From assembly GCA_002425685.1 (NCBI GenBank), contig DIMS01000013.1, positions 396 to 9,512 on the forward strand: a stretch of 9,117 nt of DNA, read 5' to 3'. Numbering within the stretch: the stretch's first letter is position 1; each line of letters begins with the position of its first letter. This DNA is from Synergistaceae bacterium UBA5560. GTDB taxonomy: Bacteria > Synergistota > Synergistia > Synergistales > Aminiphilaceae. The position numbers were made by a program, and so were the translations under genes. Shown here in pieces: positions 1-7,600 of the stretch. The notes beneath the pieces were generated by a model. It did not search any database, was not told where the DNA came from, and worked only from the letters and a program-made list of their open reading frames with translations.

Positions 1-954
1 GCGGGGGGTACGCCCGCCTCTGTGTACGGCGTGTCGGGGGCGGACGCGGAGGTCCTGGTGGAGGCGCTGTGTGCGATGATGCACGGCATGGGGGCGCTCT
101 TTCCCTGCGACGGGGAGGGGCGTCTCGCCGAGGACGAGAGCGACGCGCTCCGGCAGTGGGAGTTTCACGACCTTTTCTTTCACAGCAGAAGCCGCCGCGG
201 ACGGCACGGCAATTCCTTCGGGGGGGTGTCGCCCTTTCGCGGCGCCATCGCTCCGCTTCCGGCGGTGAAGGAGCCCATGTCGGCGGAGCGCGTCGTTCTC
301 CACCGCCCCGGGCCGGAGGAGCTTTGCGCTCCGGGAGAGGCGTTCTTCGCCGTGGTGGAGCGTCGCCGTTCCTTGCGGGATCCGGGAGCGCTCCCGGTCA
401 CCGCGGCGGAGCTGGGGGTCTTTCTGTTCTGCACCGGGGCGGTCCGAAAGGTGTTGCCCGCCGATCCGGTACGAGGGCTTTTCTATGAGGCGACGCTGCG
501 CCCCTGCATCGCCGGCGGCGCGGTGCACGAGCTGGAGTTCTATCTCACGGTGGCGCGGTGCGACGGAATCGACCCGGGGTTCTACCACTACGATCCGCTG
601 TTGCACGAGCTGGAACGCCTGGGTCCGCTGGACGCGCCGCAGGAACTCTTGCTGGAACATGCGCAGCAGGGTATGGGAGGCCGGGGGAGGCCCGATGTGC
701 TGTGCACCATGACGGCCCGGTTTCAGCGCATCGCCTGGAAGTACCGCTCCATCGCCTATGCGCTGATCCTGAAGGATGTGGGGGCGGTGATGCAGCACAT
801 GTGCCTGGTGGCCACGGCGCTGCGTCTCGCCCCCTGCGCCCTCGGCGCGGGTGACGCGGAGGTGTTCGCCCGGGCGTCCGGCCTGGACGGGCTGGTGGAG
901 GGGCCGGTGGGAGAGCTTGTCCTTTCGGGGCCTTCGGGGGGCTCGGGTTCCTAG
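1..954 (+). CDS. SagB-type azoline dehydrogenase (FMN), 5'-partial
   Basis: This is a nitroreductase-fold, FMN-dependent dehydrogenase of the SagB/ThcOx family, which oxidises thiazolines and oxazolines on a TOMM peptide to aromatic azoles in the cytoplasm. Numbered from the GTG at position 22, it shows the family signature WEFHDLFFHSRSRRGRH (about 46-62), the FMN-binding type motif RRRSLRD (114-120), the RPCIAGGAVHELEFY block (160-174), GFYHYDP (186-192) and KYR (240-242). KYR matches the Lys-Tyr pair reported as catalytic in a Bacillus TOMM dehydrogenase. The block at about 252-279 (KDVGAVMQH to GAGD) fits the C-terminal helix and FMN-phosphate region. The frame stays open to base 1 with no convincing start, and many relatives have an extra N-terminal domain, so I treat it as cut by the left edge. 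It converges on the cyclodehydratase, with 136 bases between stops. The family call is firm; the true start is unknown. Confidence 0.9.
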   Translation, partial: AGGTPASVYGVSGADAEVLVEALCAMMHGMGALFPCDGEGRLAEDESDALRQWEFHDLFFHSRSRRGRHGNSFGGVSPFRGAIAPLPAVKEPMSAERVVLHRPGPEELCAPGEAFFAVVERRRSLRDPGALPVTAAELGVFLFCTGAVRKVLPADPVRGLFYEATLRPCIAGGAVHELEFYLTVARCDGIDPGFYHYDPLLHELERLGPLDAPQELLLEHAQQGMGGRGRPDVLCTMTARFQRIAWKYRSIAYALILKDVGAVMQHMCLVATALRLAPCALGAGDAEVFARASGLDGLVEGPVGELVLSGPSGGSGS

Positions 955-964
955 GGCTGTTGCG

Positions 965-1003
965 TTTTTCGGGAGATTTCGGGGAAATTCGGGAGCTTTT
1001 CGG
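965..1003. repeat. Phased TTCGG repeat, four copies
   Basis: TTCGG occurs at 968-972, 978-982, 988-992 and 999-1003, that is, with a 10, 10 and 11 base period, and runs of T or A lie between the copies. It sits right after the dehydrogenase stop in the convergent gap. No function is known to me; it could be simple low-complexity drift or a protein-binding array on one helix face. Confidence 0.5.
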
Positions 1004-1048
1004 ATTGTTGAGCCCCTCGGGGGCGTCGGGGCGGGGTGTCCTCCCCGG

Positions 1049-1065
1049 AGCCCTCGAGGGCTTTT
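1049..1065 (+). terminator. Intrinsic terminator of the SagB gene
   Basis: The palindrome AGCCCTCGAGGGCT (1049-1062) can fold as a five-base-pair stem AGCCC/GGGCT with a TCGA loop. It runs directly into a T run (1062-1065). It lies 95 bases past the dehydrogenase stop, on the right strand and in the gap between converging genes. The T run is short, so efficiency may be modest. Confidence 0.55.
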
Positions 1066-1073
1066 GCCTTCTT

Positions 1074-1089
1074 CGGGGCGGCGGCCCCG
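1074..1089 (-). terminator. GC stem-loop after the cyclodehydratase stop
   Basis: The arms CGGGGC (1074-1079) and GCCCCG (1084-1089) flank a four-base loop, and the structure begins one base past the minus-strand stop at 1091-1093. It has no U run after it on the minus strand, so it is not a classical intrinsic terminator. It may instead protect the 3' end or pause polymerase. Confidence 0.35.
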
Positions 1090-1090
1090 G

Positions 1091-3691
1091 TCAGAAGAAG
1101 ATCGGAACGGGGTTCAGCTCTTCCTCCCGGAGGGAGACGGAAAGGCGCCCCGTCCGCACGGGCACGTCGTAGAGTCTGCCCGGGGCGAAGCGCGCCCAGA
1201 AGTGGCGGAGTCCCGGCACGACCACTTTGGCCACGGGCATGCCCGTGTCGGGGCGGGTCTGGTCGAGCAGGAGCATTTCCATGCCCGCCGCCTCGATGCG
1301 GCCGCGGCAGAGGGCGAGGTCCTCCAGAAAGTTTCCCGTGTGCTGCACCGGGTGGTCCGAGAGGGTGCGGCGAGGGGCCGCCGGATCGGGGGCCATGTAG
1401 GGTTTGTTCGCGAGTGTGGCGGTGCGCATCCAGGAGAGTGTCTCCGGGTCCTGGAGCACCATTTCGTCTTTGACGACGTCCTCCCGGGAGCCGAGGGAGA
1501 GGAGCTGGTTCATCTCCGCGAAGGAACGCTGCAGGGCGATCCGGGCGTCCAGATGGCACCCGAGCCCGAAGTAGAGCTGCTCCATGGGGCCCTCTACCAG
1601 GCGGGACACGGCGGCGAAGGCGGGGATGCCCAGGTCGGAGGTGATGTCGAGCGCCCAGACCTGGCGCCTGTAGCGGCGGAGGTAGTGGTCGGCCAGCTTG
1701 GGCAGCCAGGGGTCGTCGAAGCTCTCCAGGGCGACGCCGGGGCAGGGGAGGCGGTTGTACCACCAGATGGCCGTGGCGTCCCGCTCCACCAGCTCGAAAA
1801 AGCCCTGGAGCGCCGCCTCCGCGAGGGTGTTGCCCGAGGCGTTGCCGTTGGAGCAGCCGAAGGCGTAGGGGGTGTCGTCGCCGTCCGACGCAGGCGCCCG
1901 AAAGTAAACGAGCTGGCTGGGCAGGTATTTGTGCCGCCCTTCCGTGAGGGACCAGAGGGGTGTCCAGTTCACCACCGTCTCCGGCCCGAGCGGCAGGGGG
2001 ATTTTGTTGAACTTCGAGCCGCGCTCGTTCCACCGGTCGCGTTCGGCGTACTGGCGCTCGCTGTAGTGCATGATGTCGTTGGGGTGGATGGCCTGTCCTT
2101 CGGGCCAGTCGGCGAAGGCCCGGGCCACTCGGGGCTCGCTGCCTCGCCATTCGCCGCTGTAGCGCTCGATGGCCTCGCAGAGGGCGCTCGCCCGGGCCTG
2201 GGTCTCCGAGGCGCCCTTGCCGCTGCTGCAGCTCCGCAGGCTCCGTCTGAGGGAGGCGAGGTTCTCCATGCGCAGCGCCGTATTGTGTCCGGCGCTGAAG
2301 ACCGAGACGAACTCGTCCTGCAGGGGGAGCGGCGTGAGCTCCCGGACGATTCCCGTGATGGGGCCGACGAGGTGTTCGAACCGTCTGATGGTCTTCTCCG
2401 GGGCGACGAGGCGGTGCCCGCCGTCGCTGGTGAAGGTGGCCTTTGCCGGAGCGAGCGCCGGCGGGGCGGGCGGGTCCTGTGCGGGGGCCGCCGCAGCTCC
2501 GCAGGCGGGGCAGTGGGGGTTGCGCGTCAGGACATGGGTGCCGGGGGTCCAGTCGGTCCAGTCCAGGCTGACGAGTCTGTCCGCGAGGGGCGGCGTCTGG
2601 GCAGCGTCTGCGTCCGCTCCTGTGGCTGTTTCTGCGGGTGCGCCCGGAGCTGTTTGCAGGGGTGTCTGTGCGGGCGCTTCGGGGACCGCGGGTTCGTATG
2701 TGGACGGACCGCAGGGGGACGGCCTGTCCCCGAAGGGTTCCGGCGCTGCGTCCGCGGGGGAGGGTGCGGATGCTCCCGCGAGGAACTGGGCGGCGGCGAC
2801 GGCGGCCATGCGGCAGGCGGCGCCGAGGGCCGGGGCGAAGGCCCCGGTGGAGGTGGAGGGGAACGCCGCGTGGCGGCCCAGTTTTTTTGCCATGACGTGG
2901 GCGGGGCGGTTGCGTTCGAGCCGCGAGGCGAGGCACTGAAAGCACGCGGTCCGGCCGGGCAGGAAGAGCGGCCCGATCCACGCCTCGGGTCCCGTGGGGC
3001 GCACCAGCAGCCAGGGTTTTTTCGCCGCGAGGGCCGCCCGGTTGATGTGGTGCAGCTCGTCCCGCAGGTAGTCGTCGGCGACCACCACCCACAGGTCCGC
3101 CGCTGCGGCGTCTTTGAGCGCGTCCGCCGGGGCGTGGGGAACGGCGGGGCCGGAGGGAACTTCCGCCTTCGGCGCCGGCATTCCCGGCGAGGTTGAAACT
3201 ACGGGGGGTGCGGCGGGAGCGACGGAGAGGGCGGAGGAAATGGCGCCGGGAGCGTCGGGGATGGGCGTGGCCCGGGGGGGAAGAAGGCGGACGCCCGCCT
3301 CTTGCAGCGCGGCGGCGATGGCGTCGGGTGCGAGTTCTCCCACCGTGAACAGGGCCGCGGTCCGTTTTTCGAGCGCCGCCAGGGCGGCCCGGGGCTCCAG
3401 GCCCAGGCCGTGCCAGAAGGCGGCCTGTTCGGGGGGGATCTCCGGCGCGGCCTCCGAGAGCACGCCCCTCTTCTCCAGTGTGGCGAGGGTGTAGTAGGCC
3501 GTCGCCGCGTCGAGCCGGCCCGAGAGCGCATCCACGATGTCGTCCGCGGTGCGGTGGCCGTCGATGAGGGAGACCACCAGCTCGTAGGGGGTTCCGTAGA
3601 AGGCCCGGGCGGTTTTCTCGGAGAGCAGCAGCACTCCTTCGCCGGGGATCGTTTCCACGTAAAGATCCGACTTGAAGACGGGCACGTTCAT
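1091..3691 (-). CDS. Fused TOMM cyclodehydratase: E1-like leader-binding protein + YcaO (SagC/SagD fusion)
   Basis: This 866-residue enzyme should bind the precursor leader and use ATP to cyclise Cys, Ser or Thr in the core to azolines. Residues about 1-80 look like a RiPP recognition (PqqD-like winged-helix) region (FKSDLYVETIPGEGVLLL). An E1-like segment follows to about 400, with a Cys4 zinc site (C250, C253, C394, C397). The YcaO half runs from about 417 to the end. It carries SGKGASETQARASALCEAIER (about 490-510, ATP-site Ser/Glu residues), GCSNGNASGNTLAEAALQGF (612-631) followed by FELVERD (632-638), and the Pro-containing C-terminus ELNPVPIFF. The ATG at 3691 is preferred to one 31 codons upstream because GGGAGG lies nine bases before it. 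Two Pro/Ala-rich stretches (about 140-190 and 305-368) are unusual inserts. It lies downstream of the NHLP precursor on the same strand. The family is clear; whether it makes thiazolines or oxazolines cannot be told. Confidence 0.93.
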   Translation of the reverse strand: MNVPVFKSDLYVETIPGEGVLLLSEKTARAFYGTPYELVVSLIDGHRTADDIVDALSGRLDAATAYYTLATLEKRGVLSEAAPEIPPEQAAFWHGLGLEPRAALAALEKRTAALFTVGELAPDAIAAALQEAGVRLLPPRATPIPDAPGAISSALSVAPAAPPVVSTSPGMPAPKAEVPSGPAVPHAPADALKDAAAADLWVVVADDYLRDELHHINRAALAAKKPWLLVRPTGPEAWIGPLFLPGRTACFQCLASRLERNRPAHVMAKKLGRHAAFPSTSTGAFAPALGAACRMAAVAAAQFLAGASAPSPADAAPEPFGDRPSPCGPSTYEPAVPEAPAQTPLQTAPGAPAETATGADADAAQTPPLADRLVSLDWTDWTPGTHVLTRNPHCPACGAAAAPAQDPPAPPALAPAKATFTSDGGHRLVAPEKTIRRFEHLVGPITGIVRELTPLPLQDEFVSVFSAGHNTALRMENLASLRRSLRSCSSGKGASETQARASALCEAIERYSGEWRGSEPRVARAFADWPEGQAIHPNDIMHYSERQYAERDRWNERGSKFNKIPLPLGPETVVNWTPLWSLTEGRHKYLPSQLVYFRAPASDGDDTPYAFGCSNGNASGNTLAEAALQGFFELVERDATAIWWYNRLPCPGVALESFDDPWLPKLADHYLRRYRRQVWALDITSDLGIPAFAAVSRLVEGPMEQLYFGLGCHLDARIALQRSFAEMNQLLSLGSREDVVKDEMVLQDPETLSWMRTATLANKPYMAPDPAAPRRTLSDHPVQHTGNFLEDLALCRGRIEAAGMEMLLLDQTRPDTGMPVAKVVVPGLRHFWARFAPGRLYDVPVRTGRLSVSLREEELNPVPIFF

Positions 3692-3699
3692 GGTGTCAG

Positions 3700-3705
3700 G
3701 CCTCC
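3700..3705 (-). promoter_or_regulatory. Shine-Dalgarno fixing the cyclodehydratase start
   Basis: Read on the minus strand, the sequence is GGGAGGCCTGACACC followed by ATG, giving a nine-base spacing. The upstream ATG at 3784 has no comparable site, and the extra 31 residues it would add are low-complexity and unlike the family, so the shorter start is chosen. Confidence 0.75.
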
Positions 3706-3951
3706 CGGCAGGCGCATAAGATTTCGGGGGATGTTCCGCCCGCACGCCCTTCGTGTGGTGTGGTTCGGGGTGTGGTTGAGGCATGATTCAGGCGCCATGT
3801 CCGCGTGGCGGTGGTTCCTCTGCGGTTGCGGCATGGCATGGCTTCCGGTCGTCTGCGCGGCCGGAGTGCGACTCTCTGCTCATCGCTGAACCGTTGTCTC
3901 ATGCTCCCTGTGGTACCTTCTGGTTGTGGGGCAGACGAACTCTTCCAGTGA

Positions 3952-3964
3952 CCCTGTTTCAGGG
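3952..3964. promoter_or_regulatory. Inverted repeat CCCTG-TTT-CAGGG
   Basis: A perfect five-base inverted repeat with a three-base centre lies just downstream (minus-strand sense) of the -10-like TGATATGCT at 3974-3966. It could be an operator or a small transcript hairpin. The match is short and may be chance. Confidence 0.25.
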
Positions 3965-4068
3965 GAGCATATCAGTTGCGCGGCACGGCAGAAAGTGACA
4001 TGTCGTGCCGGCTCGGGCTGTTCTGTCGGATCGGCGGTGGCTCGTCGCGGAAGCCCCCGGGGGGATGC

Positions 4069-4100
4069 GCCGCCCGTCGCATTGTGGTGCGGCGGGCGGC
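4069..4100 (-). terminator. Strong hairpin just after the precursor gene
   Basis: The arms GCCGCCCG (4069-4076) and CGGGCGGC (4093-4100) are perfect complements. They are extended inwards by a C-G pair, one mismatch and GCA/TGC around a six-base loop. The hairpin starts five bases past the precursor stop. No U run follows on the minus strand; a C-run/G-run palindrome follows instead (4054-4064). Placement fits a partial terminator or 3' stabiliser that would let the precursor be made in excess over the enzyme. Confidence 0.55.
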
Positions 4101-4105
4101 AACGG

Positions 4106-4438
4106 TCAGAGCCCTGCGTTGGCGATGAAGCCTCCTCCGACGGGGCCGATGGGGCCGATACCTTCCTGCGGGCCTCCCGCTCCCATGACGCGCTCGATGA
4201 GTTCGTCCGGAAGTTCGTCCGTCAGTTCGCCCGGCGTGGCGGGGAGGACGAAATAACGCAGGTTTTCCGTGTTTTCAACCACCCGGATCTCCTGGCCGTC
4301 GGGGATGTGGAATCCCTCGGCCCGGAACACTGTCCCGGGGTCGGCCACCAGCCGGGCCTTGAAGGCCGGGTCGCTCCATGCCTTTGCGATGAGCTGCGCG
4401 GTCTTTCTGTTCCGTTCGTTCTGCTCCATGTTCTCCAC
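4106..4438 (-). CDS. NHLP-type (nitrile hydratase-like leader) RiPP precursor
   Basis: This 110-residue peptide has a leader like the nitrile hydratase alpha subunit: helical KTAQLIAKAWSDPAFKARLV, then DPGTVFRAEGFHIPDG, EIRVVENTENLRYFVLPAT and the acidic DELPDELIERV. It ends at a double-Gly site (VMGAGG), followed by PQE and the core GIGPIGPVGGGFIANAGL. The GTG at 4438 is chosen because AAAGGAG lies eight bases upstream; the ATG three codons later (4429) would put that site 17 bases away. The whole protein contains no Cys, and the region after the GG has no Cys, Ser or Thr, which is odd for a cyclodehydratase substrate. True nitrile hydratase subunits are far longer and carry a CxxCSC metal site, absent here. 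It lies upstream of the cyclodehydratase on the same strand. The leader family is well supported; the role of the core is not. Confidence 0.88.
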   Translation of the reverse strand: MENMEQNERNRKTAQLIAKAWSDPAFKARLVADPGTVFRAEGFHIPDGQEIRVVENTENLRYFVLPATPGELTDELPDELIERVMGAGGPQEGIGPIGPVGGGFIANAGL

Positions 4439-4446
4439 GGAAAACA

Positions 4447-4453
4447 CTCCTTT
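4447..4453 (-). promoter_or_regulatory. Shine-Dalgarno selecting a GTG start for the precursor
   Basis: AAAGGAG on the minus strand is followed by TGTTTTCC and then GTG, an eight-base spacing. This decides for GTG at 4438 over ATG at 4429 and over the longer frame that begins at 4552. Confidence 0.75.
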
Positions 4454-4657
4454 CGCACGTTGATGTTTGGTGTGCCATCCTCCGTCTGTCGAGCGTGCCG
4501 TCCTCTTTTTCGGGAGATCGTGCGGGATCCGCGTCGTATCGCGTCGGAGCACGCTTTTGTACAGAATTTCTTCGTGCCGCTTTTCCTTCGTTAGGTGTCG
4601 ACATTTTCAGTTCAGGTCAGTCAAGTTCGTCTTCGAGACTCGGTTCGTTGGTTCGGT

Positions 4658-7600
4658 TCAGCGGCTCCGCCTCCGGAAGACGTTTCCGATGTTCACGAGA
4701 GGGAGCAGCAACAGCCATGTCGCGACAATGCCGCCCCATCCCGTCTCGGTTCCGGTGTTGCAGCCGCCACCTCCGCTGTCTTCCGCCCCGCGCACCGTGA
4801 TGTTCATCGAGACGATGTTGTCCTCGACATCCGATTCTCCCACCTTGCCGAGCACCTTGACGTAGATGTGGTGCACTCCGGGGTCCATCGAGGAGAAGAC
4901 CGCCGTCATTTTCCCCGTCGCGCCCGGCAGGAGTCCGGAGATGAGTTTTGCGTGGAATCCATTCCCGTTGTCGGGGTGGTCGTGGAAGAACAGGGCCTGA
5001 ATGTTCGTCGCCACCTGCTCTCCGGTGTTTTTGCAGTACACGGTGACCTTTGTGCGCTCTCCGGGATCCAGCACGGTCTTGTCCGCGGAAACGCGGTCCT
5101 TCAGCAGGGTCAGGTTGAAGGGTTTGGCTGTCCGGCTCTTTGCCGAGACCATGTAGGAGGCGGAGTTCGTCCCCGAATCCTCATCGTAGAGGAAAATGTC
5201 GTACCACCCTTCGTTGTTGCCCGTTGCGTCGCCGTTGTCGTGGTCGGGAAGTTCGGCAATTGTGTCGTCGGGATCGACAGTGACGAAGATCCGGTAGTTC
5301 CCGGCGGCGAAATCCCCCGTCTTCAGTGTCGCCTCGGCCATCTTCCAGTTTGCCGATGTATCCCCCCAGGCAGGGATCGACGAAATCGCCGGAGTGTCGA
5401 GCGTCGTCCGCGCACCCGTCTCGCCCGTTTCGGGATCGAGGGGAGCGACCTCGAAGCGGACCGCGATGTTTGAAACCGGTAGGAGACTGTAGTTGTAGAC
5501 CCGGCAGGAGACGGTCGCGTCCTCGCCCCGGGGCAGATCCGTCGGGAGCTTGTCGCCGAGCGCGCTCGAGAAAAAGATCCCGCGGATCATCGCCGCGTCC
5601 TCATCGTCGCTCCACTCCCACTCGTCCTCCTTCGTCGTGGTGTCCTCGCCGACCCATCGCCACTTGCGCGGCAGGTTCAGCGCGGGATCGGGTGCCTTGC
5701 GGTAGAAGGCCCACCATCCCTTGTTGTGGTCGTTCAGCTCCTGGGGGCTCACCGCGTACCGCAGCGTGAGCGTTCCGCCCCCGGTCTTGTACATCAGCGA
5801 GTCGAGGCGGTAGGGGTATCGGCTCATGTTCGGACGTCCCGGGATGACCACCGAAAAGGCCTGTTCCTTTTCCACGGTGTTTTCGGTGGACTTCATCTTC
5901 GAGGTGCTGTAGTCGTAGTTGCCGAAGACTTTCACCGACCACGAGCCGTGCGTGATATCGAGCGGACTCTGCCATGAGCCGGAAAATGATGCGGATGTGT
6001 CGACGGCATACGTCTTGGTTGTCCCCGTGGTCAGTTCCTCCCGTTTTCCTTCGAGCCACGAGACGTTCTGCTCGACGTCGTTGCCGCCGACGGCGAGTTC
6101 GACGATATCGGTCATATGCTCCGACCCGCTTTCACCCTCGATCTGAAGGTACGAGCAGGGGTACGAGAAGATGTTGCCGTTTTCGTGGATGGGCTGGTAC
6201 CAGGGGACCTGCATCCCCGGAATCAACGAGAGCACGGACGTGTCGTCCTCGGGGATCGTGAGCTGGAAATAGAGGGGGCCCGTCTTCGATTCATCGTCCG
6301 CCATGGGTTCGTACTGCCCGAGGACCGGATAGCGCCACACGTGAATGTGCCGGCACCGGTACAGAAGGAGGTCGTCCGTATTCGTCTGTCCCGCTGTCGA
6401 GAAGATCTTCTTTTTATATTTTGCTTCGACTTCGTCTTTCTTGTCGTTCCAGGAGAAGTTGAATTTCTCCTTGAATTTTCCGTTGTATTCCTCCTTTCCC
6501 CCCAACAGCGCCAGCTTCTTTCCGTAGCTCAACGTGATCTCTTCTCCGACTCCCCAGCCCGAATCCGTCACGGAGGTGTCCGTCGTCACATCATCCTTGG
6601 TGTCCGTGTCCTCGAACCGCGCGTAGAGGCCGGAATAGCGGCTCACGTTCCGTTCTTCTCCGTCGATCATGTCCATGTGCTTCGGGGGTTCGTCGAGGAA
6701 AAGGACAGGCGTGACATCGTGCTCGATGACGAAGTGGTAGGGCGTCCCCAGGATCGCGCTGTCCCCGTCGGTGTCCACCGCCACCGGAAAGAGCGGTCCT
6801 TCGTTGGTCCTGACGTACCACGGCGGCCCGTAAGTGACTTCGTCGCCGCTGTTTCCGTCCGCCCGCAGGAGCACGAGCGGGACGGCGCACGATTGCGACG
6901 AGTCGGACGAACCCGAATCGGCGAAGCCCGAGAGGGTCGCGATGAACTGCGGGTTGTTGGTCATGGCCGTTCCGTCCGACGTACCCGAGAGATTCGCTGC
7001 GATGAGCGACCCCGTCTTGCGGCATTTGTTTGCGATGCGCATCACCCGGCTCGCGTCCTCGCTGCCCATTTCGAACCACGTGCCGCCGCTTTGAACGGCA
7101 CCGGAGTCGCCGTGCCACGCCATCGGCACATACGCCCGCAGGACCGGATCGGACGCGTCGTGGACCGGCCAGTCGCCCCGGAGGAAAAGCAGCGCGGCCT
7201 CGTTTCGGGCTATTTCCTCGTCCCTGAACTCTTTCTCCCTGTCCCGGTCGACGTCCGCCATGGCGACCCGCACGCAGAAGGGGTGCGTCGTGCAGTCGTC
7301 CTTGTAGAAGTTTCCGTTTTTCGCGGTCCCTTTCGCGAGAAGATCGGGGATGGGGTTCGCCGACGACGCGGAGAGGGTGACGACGAAGTTTCCGTTCGCG
7401 TTGCGTTCCGCGTCGAAAAGAGCTGTGTGGACGTAGACGTCGCTGTCGTCGTTGCCGTCGTAGTTCCAGAGATAGGCGAGGAGAATTTCGTCCTTTCCGT
7501 CCCCGTCGAAATCTCCGAGCGCCACGTCGAAGACGTCGCTCCGGGTGTTGTGCAGAAAGTAGGAAAGCGGGAAGACCGCGCGCACGGTCGTGGCTGTTTT

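Larger units (their letters stand above)
3692..4105 (-). other. Non-coding gap between precursor and cyclodehydratase
   Basis: This 414-base stretch separates the precursor stop from the cyclodehydratase start. I find no gene here: the small minus-strand frames (36 codons from about 4082, 31 codons from about 3883) have no Shine-Dalgarno and no precursor-like composition. It holds the precursor hairpin (4069-4100), the inverted repeat CCCTG-TTT-CAGGG (3952-3964) and 7-base arms CGGCACG/CGTGCCG (3981-3987, 4004-4010) around a GACATGTC palindrome (3997-4004). An extended -10-like TGATATGCT reads on the minus strand at 3974-3966, without a clear -35. The gap is long enough to hold a separate promoter or an attenuator for the cyclodehydratase. 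Confidence 0.5.

Noticed and set aside
951..3092. Minus-strand open frame of 713 codons in another phase of the cyclodehydratase
   Set aside because: It is a Pro/Arg/Gly-rich shadow with no family motif, fully inside the E1/YcaO gene and with no ribosome-binding site of its own.
851..3196. Plus-strand open frame of 781 codons opposite the cyclodehydratase
   Set aside because: It is antisense to a clear enzyme gene, is Arg/Gly/Val-rich with no recognisable domain, and reflects the lack of stops in high-GC DNA.
3788..3883. 31-codon minus-strand frame in the gap, considered as another precursor
   Set aside because: There is no Shine-Dalgarno, no double-Gly site and no Cys/Ser/Thr-rich end; composition looks random.
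4106..4438. Genuine nitrile hydratase alpha subunit fragment
   Set aside because: The metal-binding CxxCSC motif is missing, there is no Cys at all, and the double-Gly end next to a YcaO enzyme fits a leader peptide instead.
4275..4604. 109-codon minus-strand frame overlapping the NHLP precursor
   Set aside because: It starts without a Shine-Dalgarno, is charged and repetitive, and overlaps the convincing leader in another phase.
4596..4624. Minus-strand promoter for the precursor with TTGACT as -35
   Set aside because: TTGACT (4624-4619) is good, but no -10-like hexamer lies 15-18 bases downstream; those positions read TCGACA-type sequence.
4641..4660. Triple GGTTC repeat near the surface-protein stop considered as a CRISPR or attachment-site fragment
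   Set aside because: The units are only five bases, overlap the stop codon, and have no spacers, integrase or second copy.
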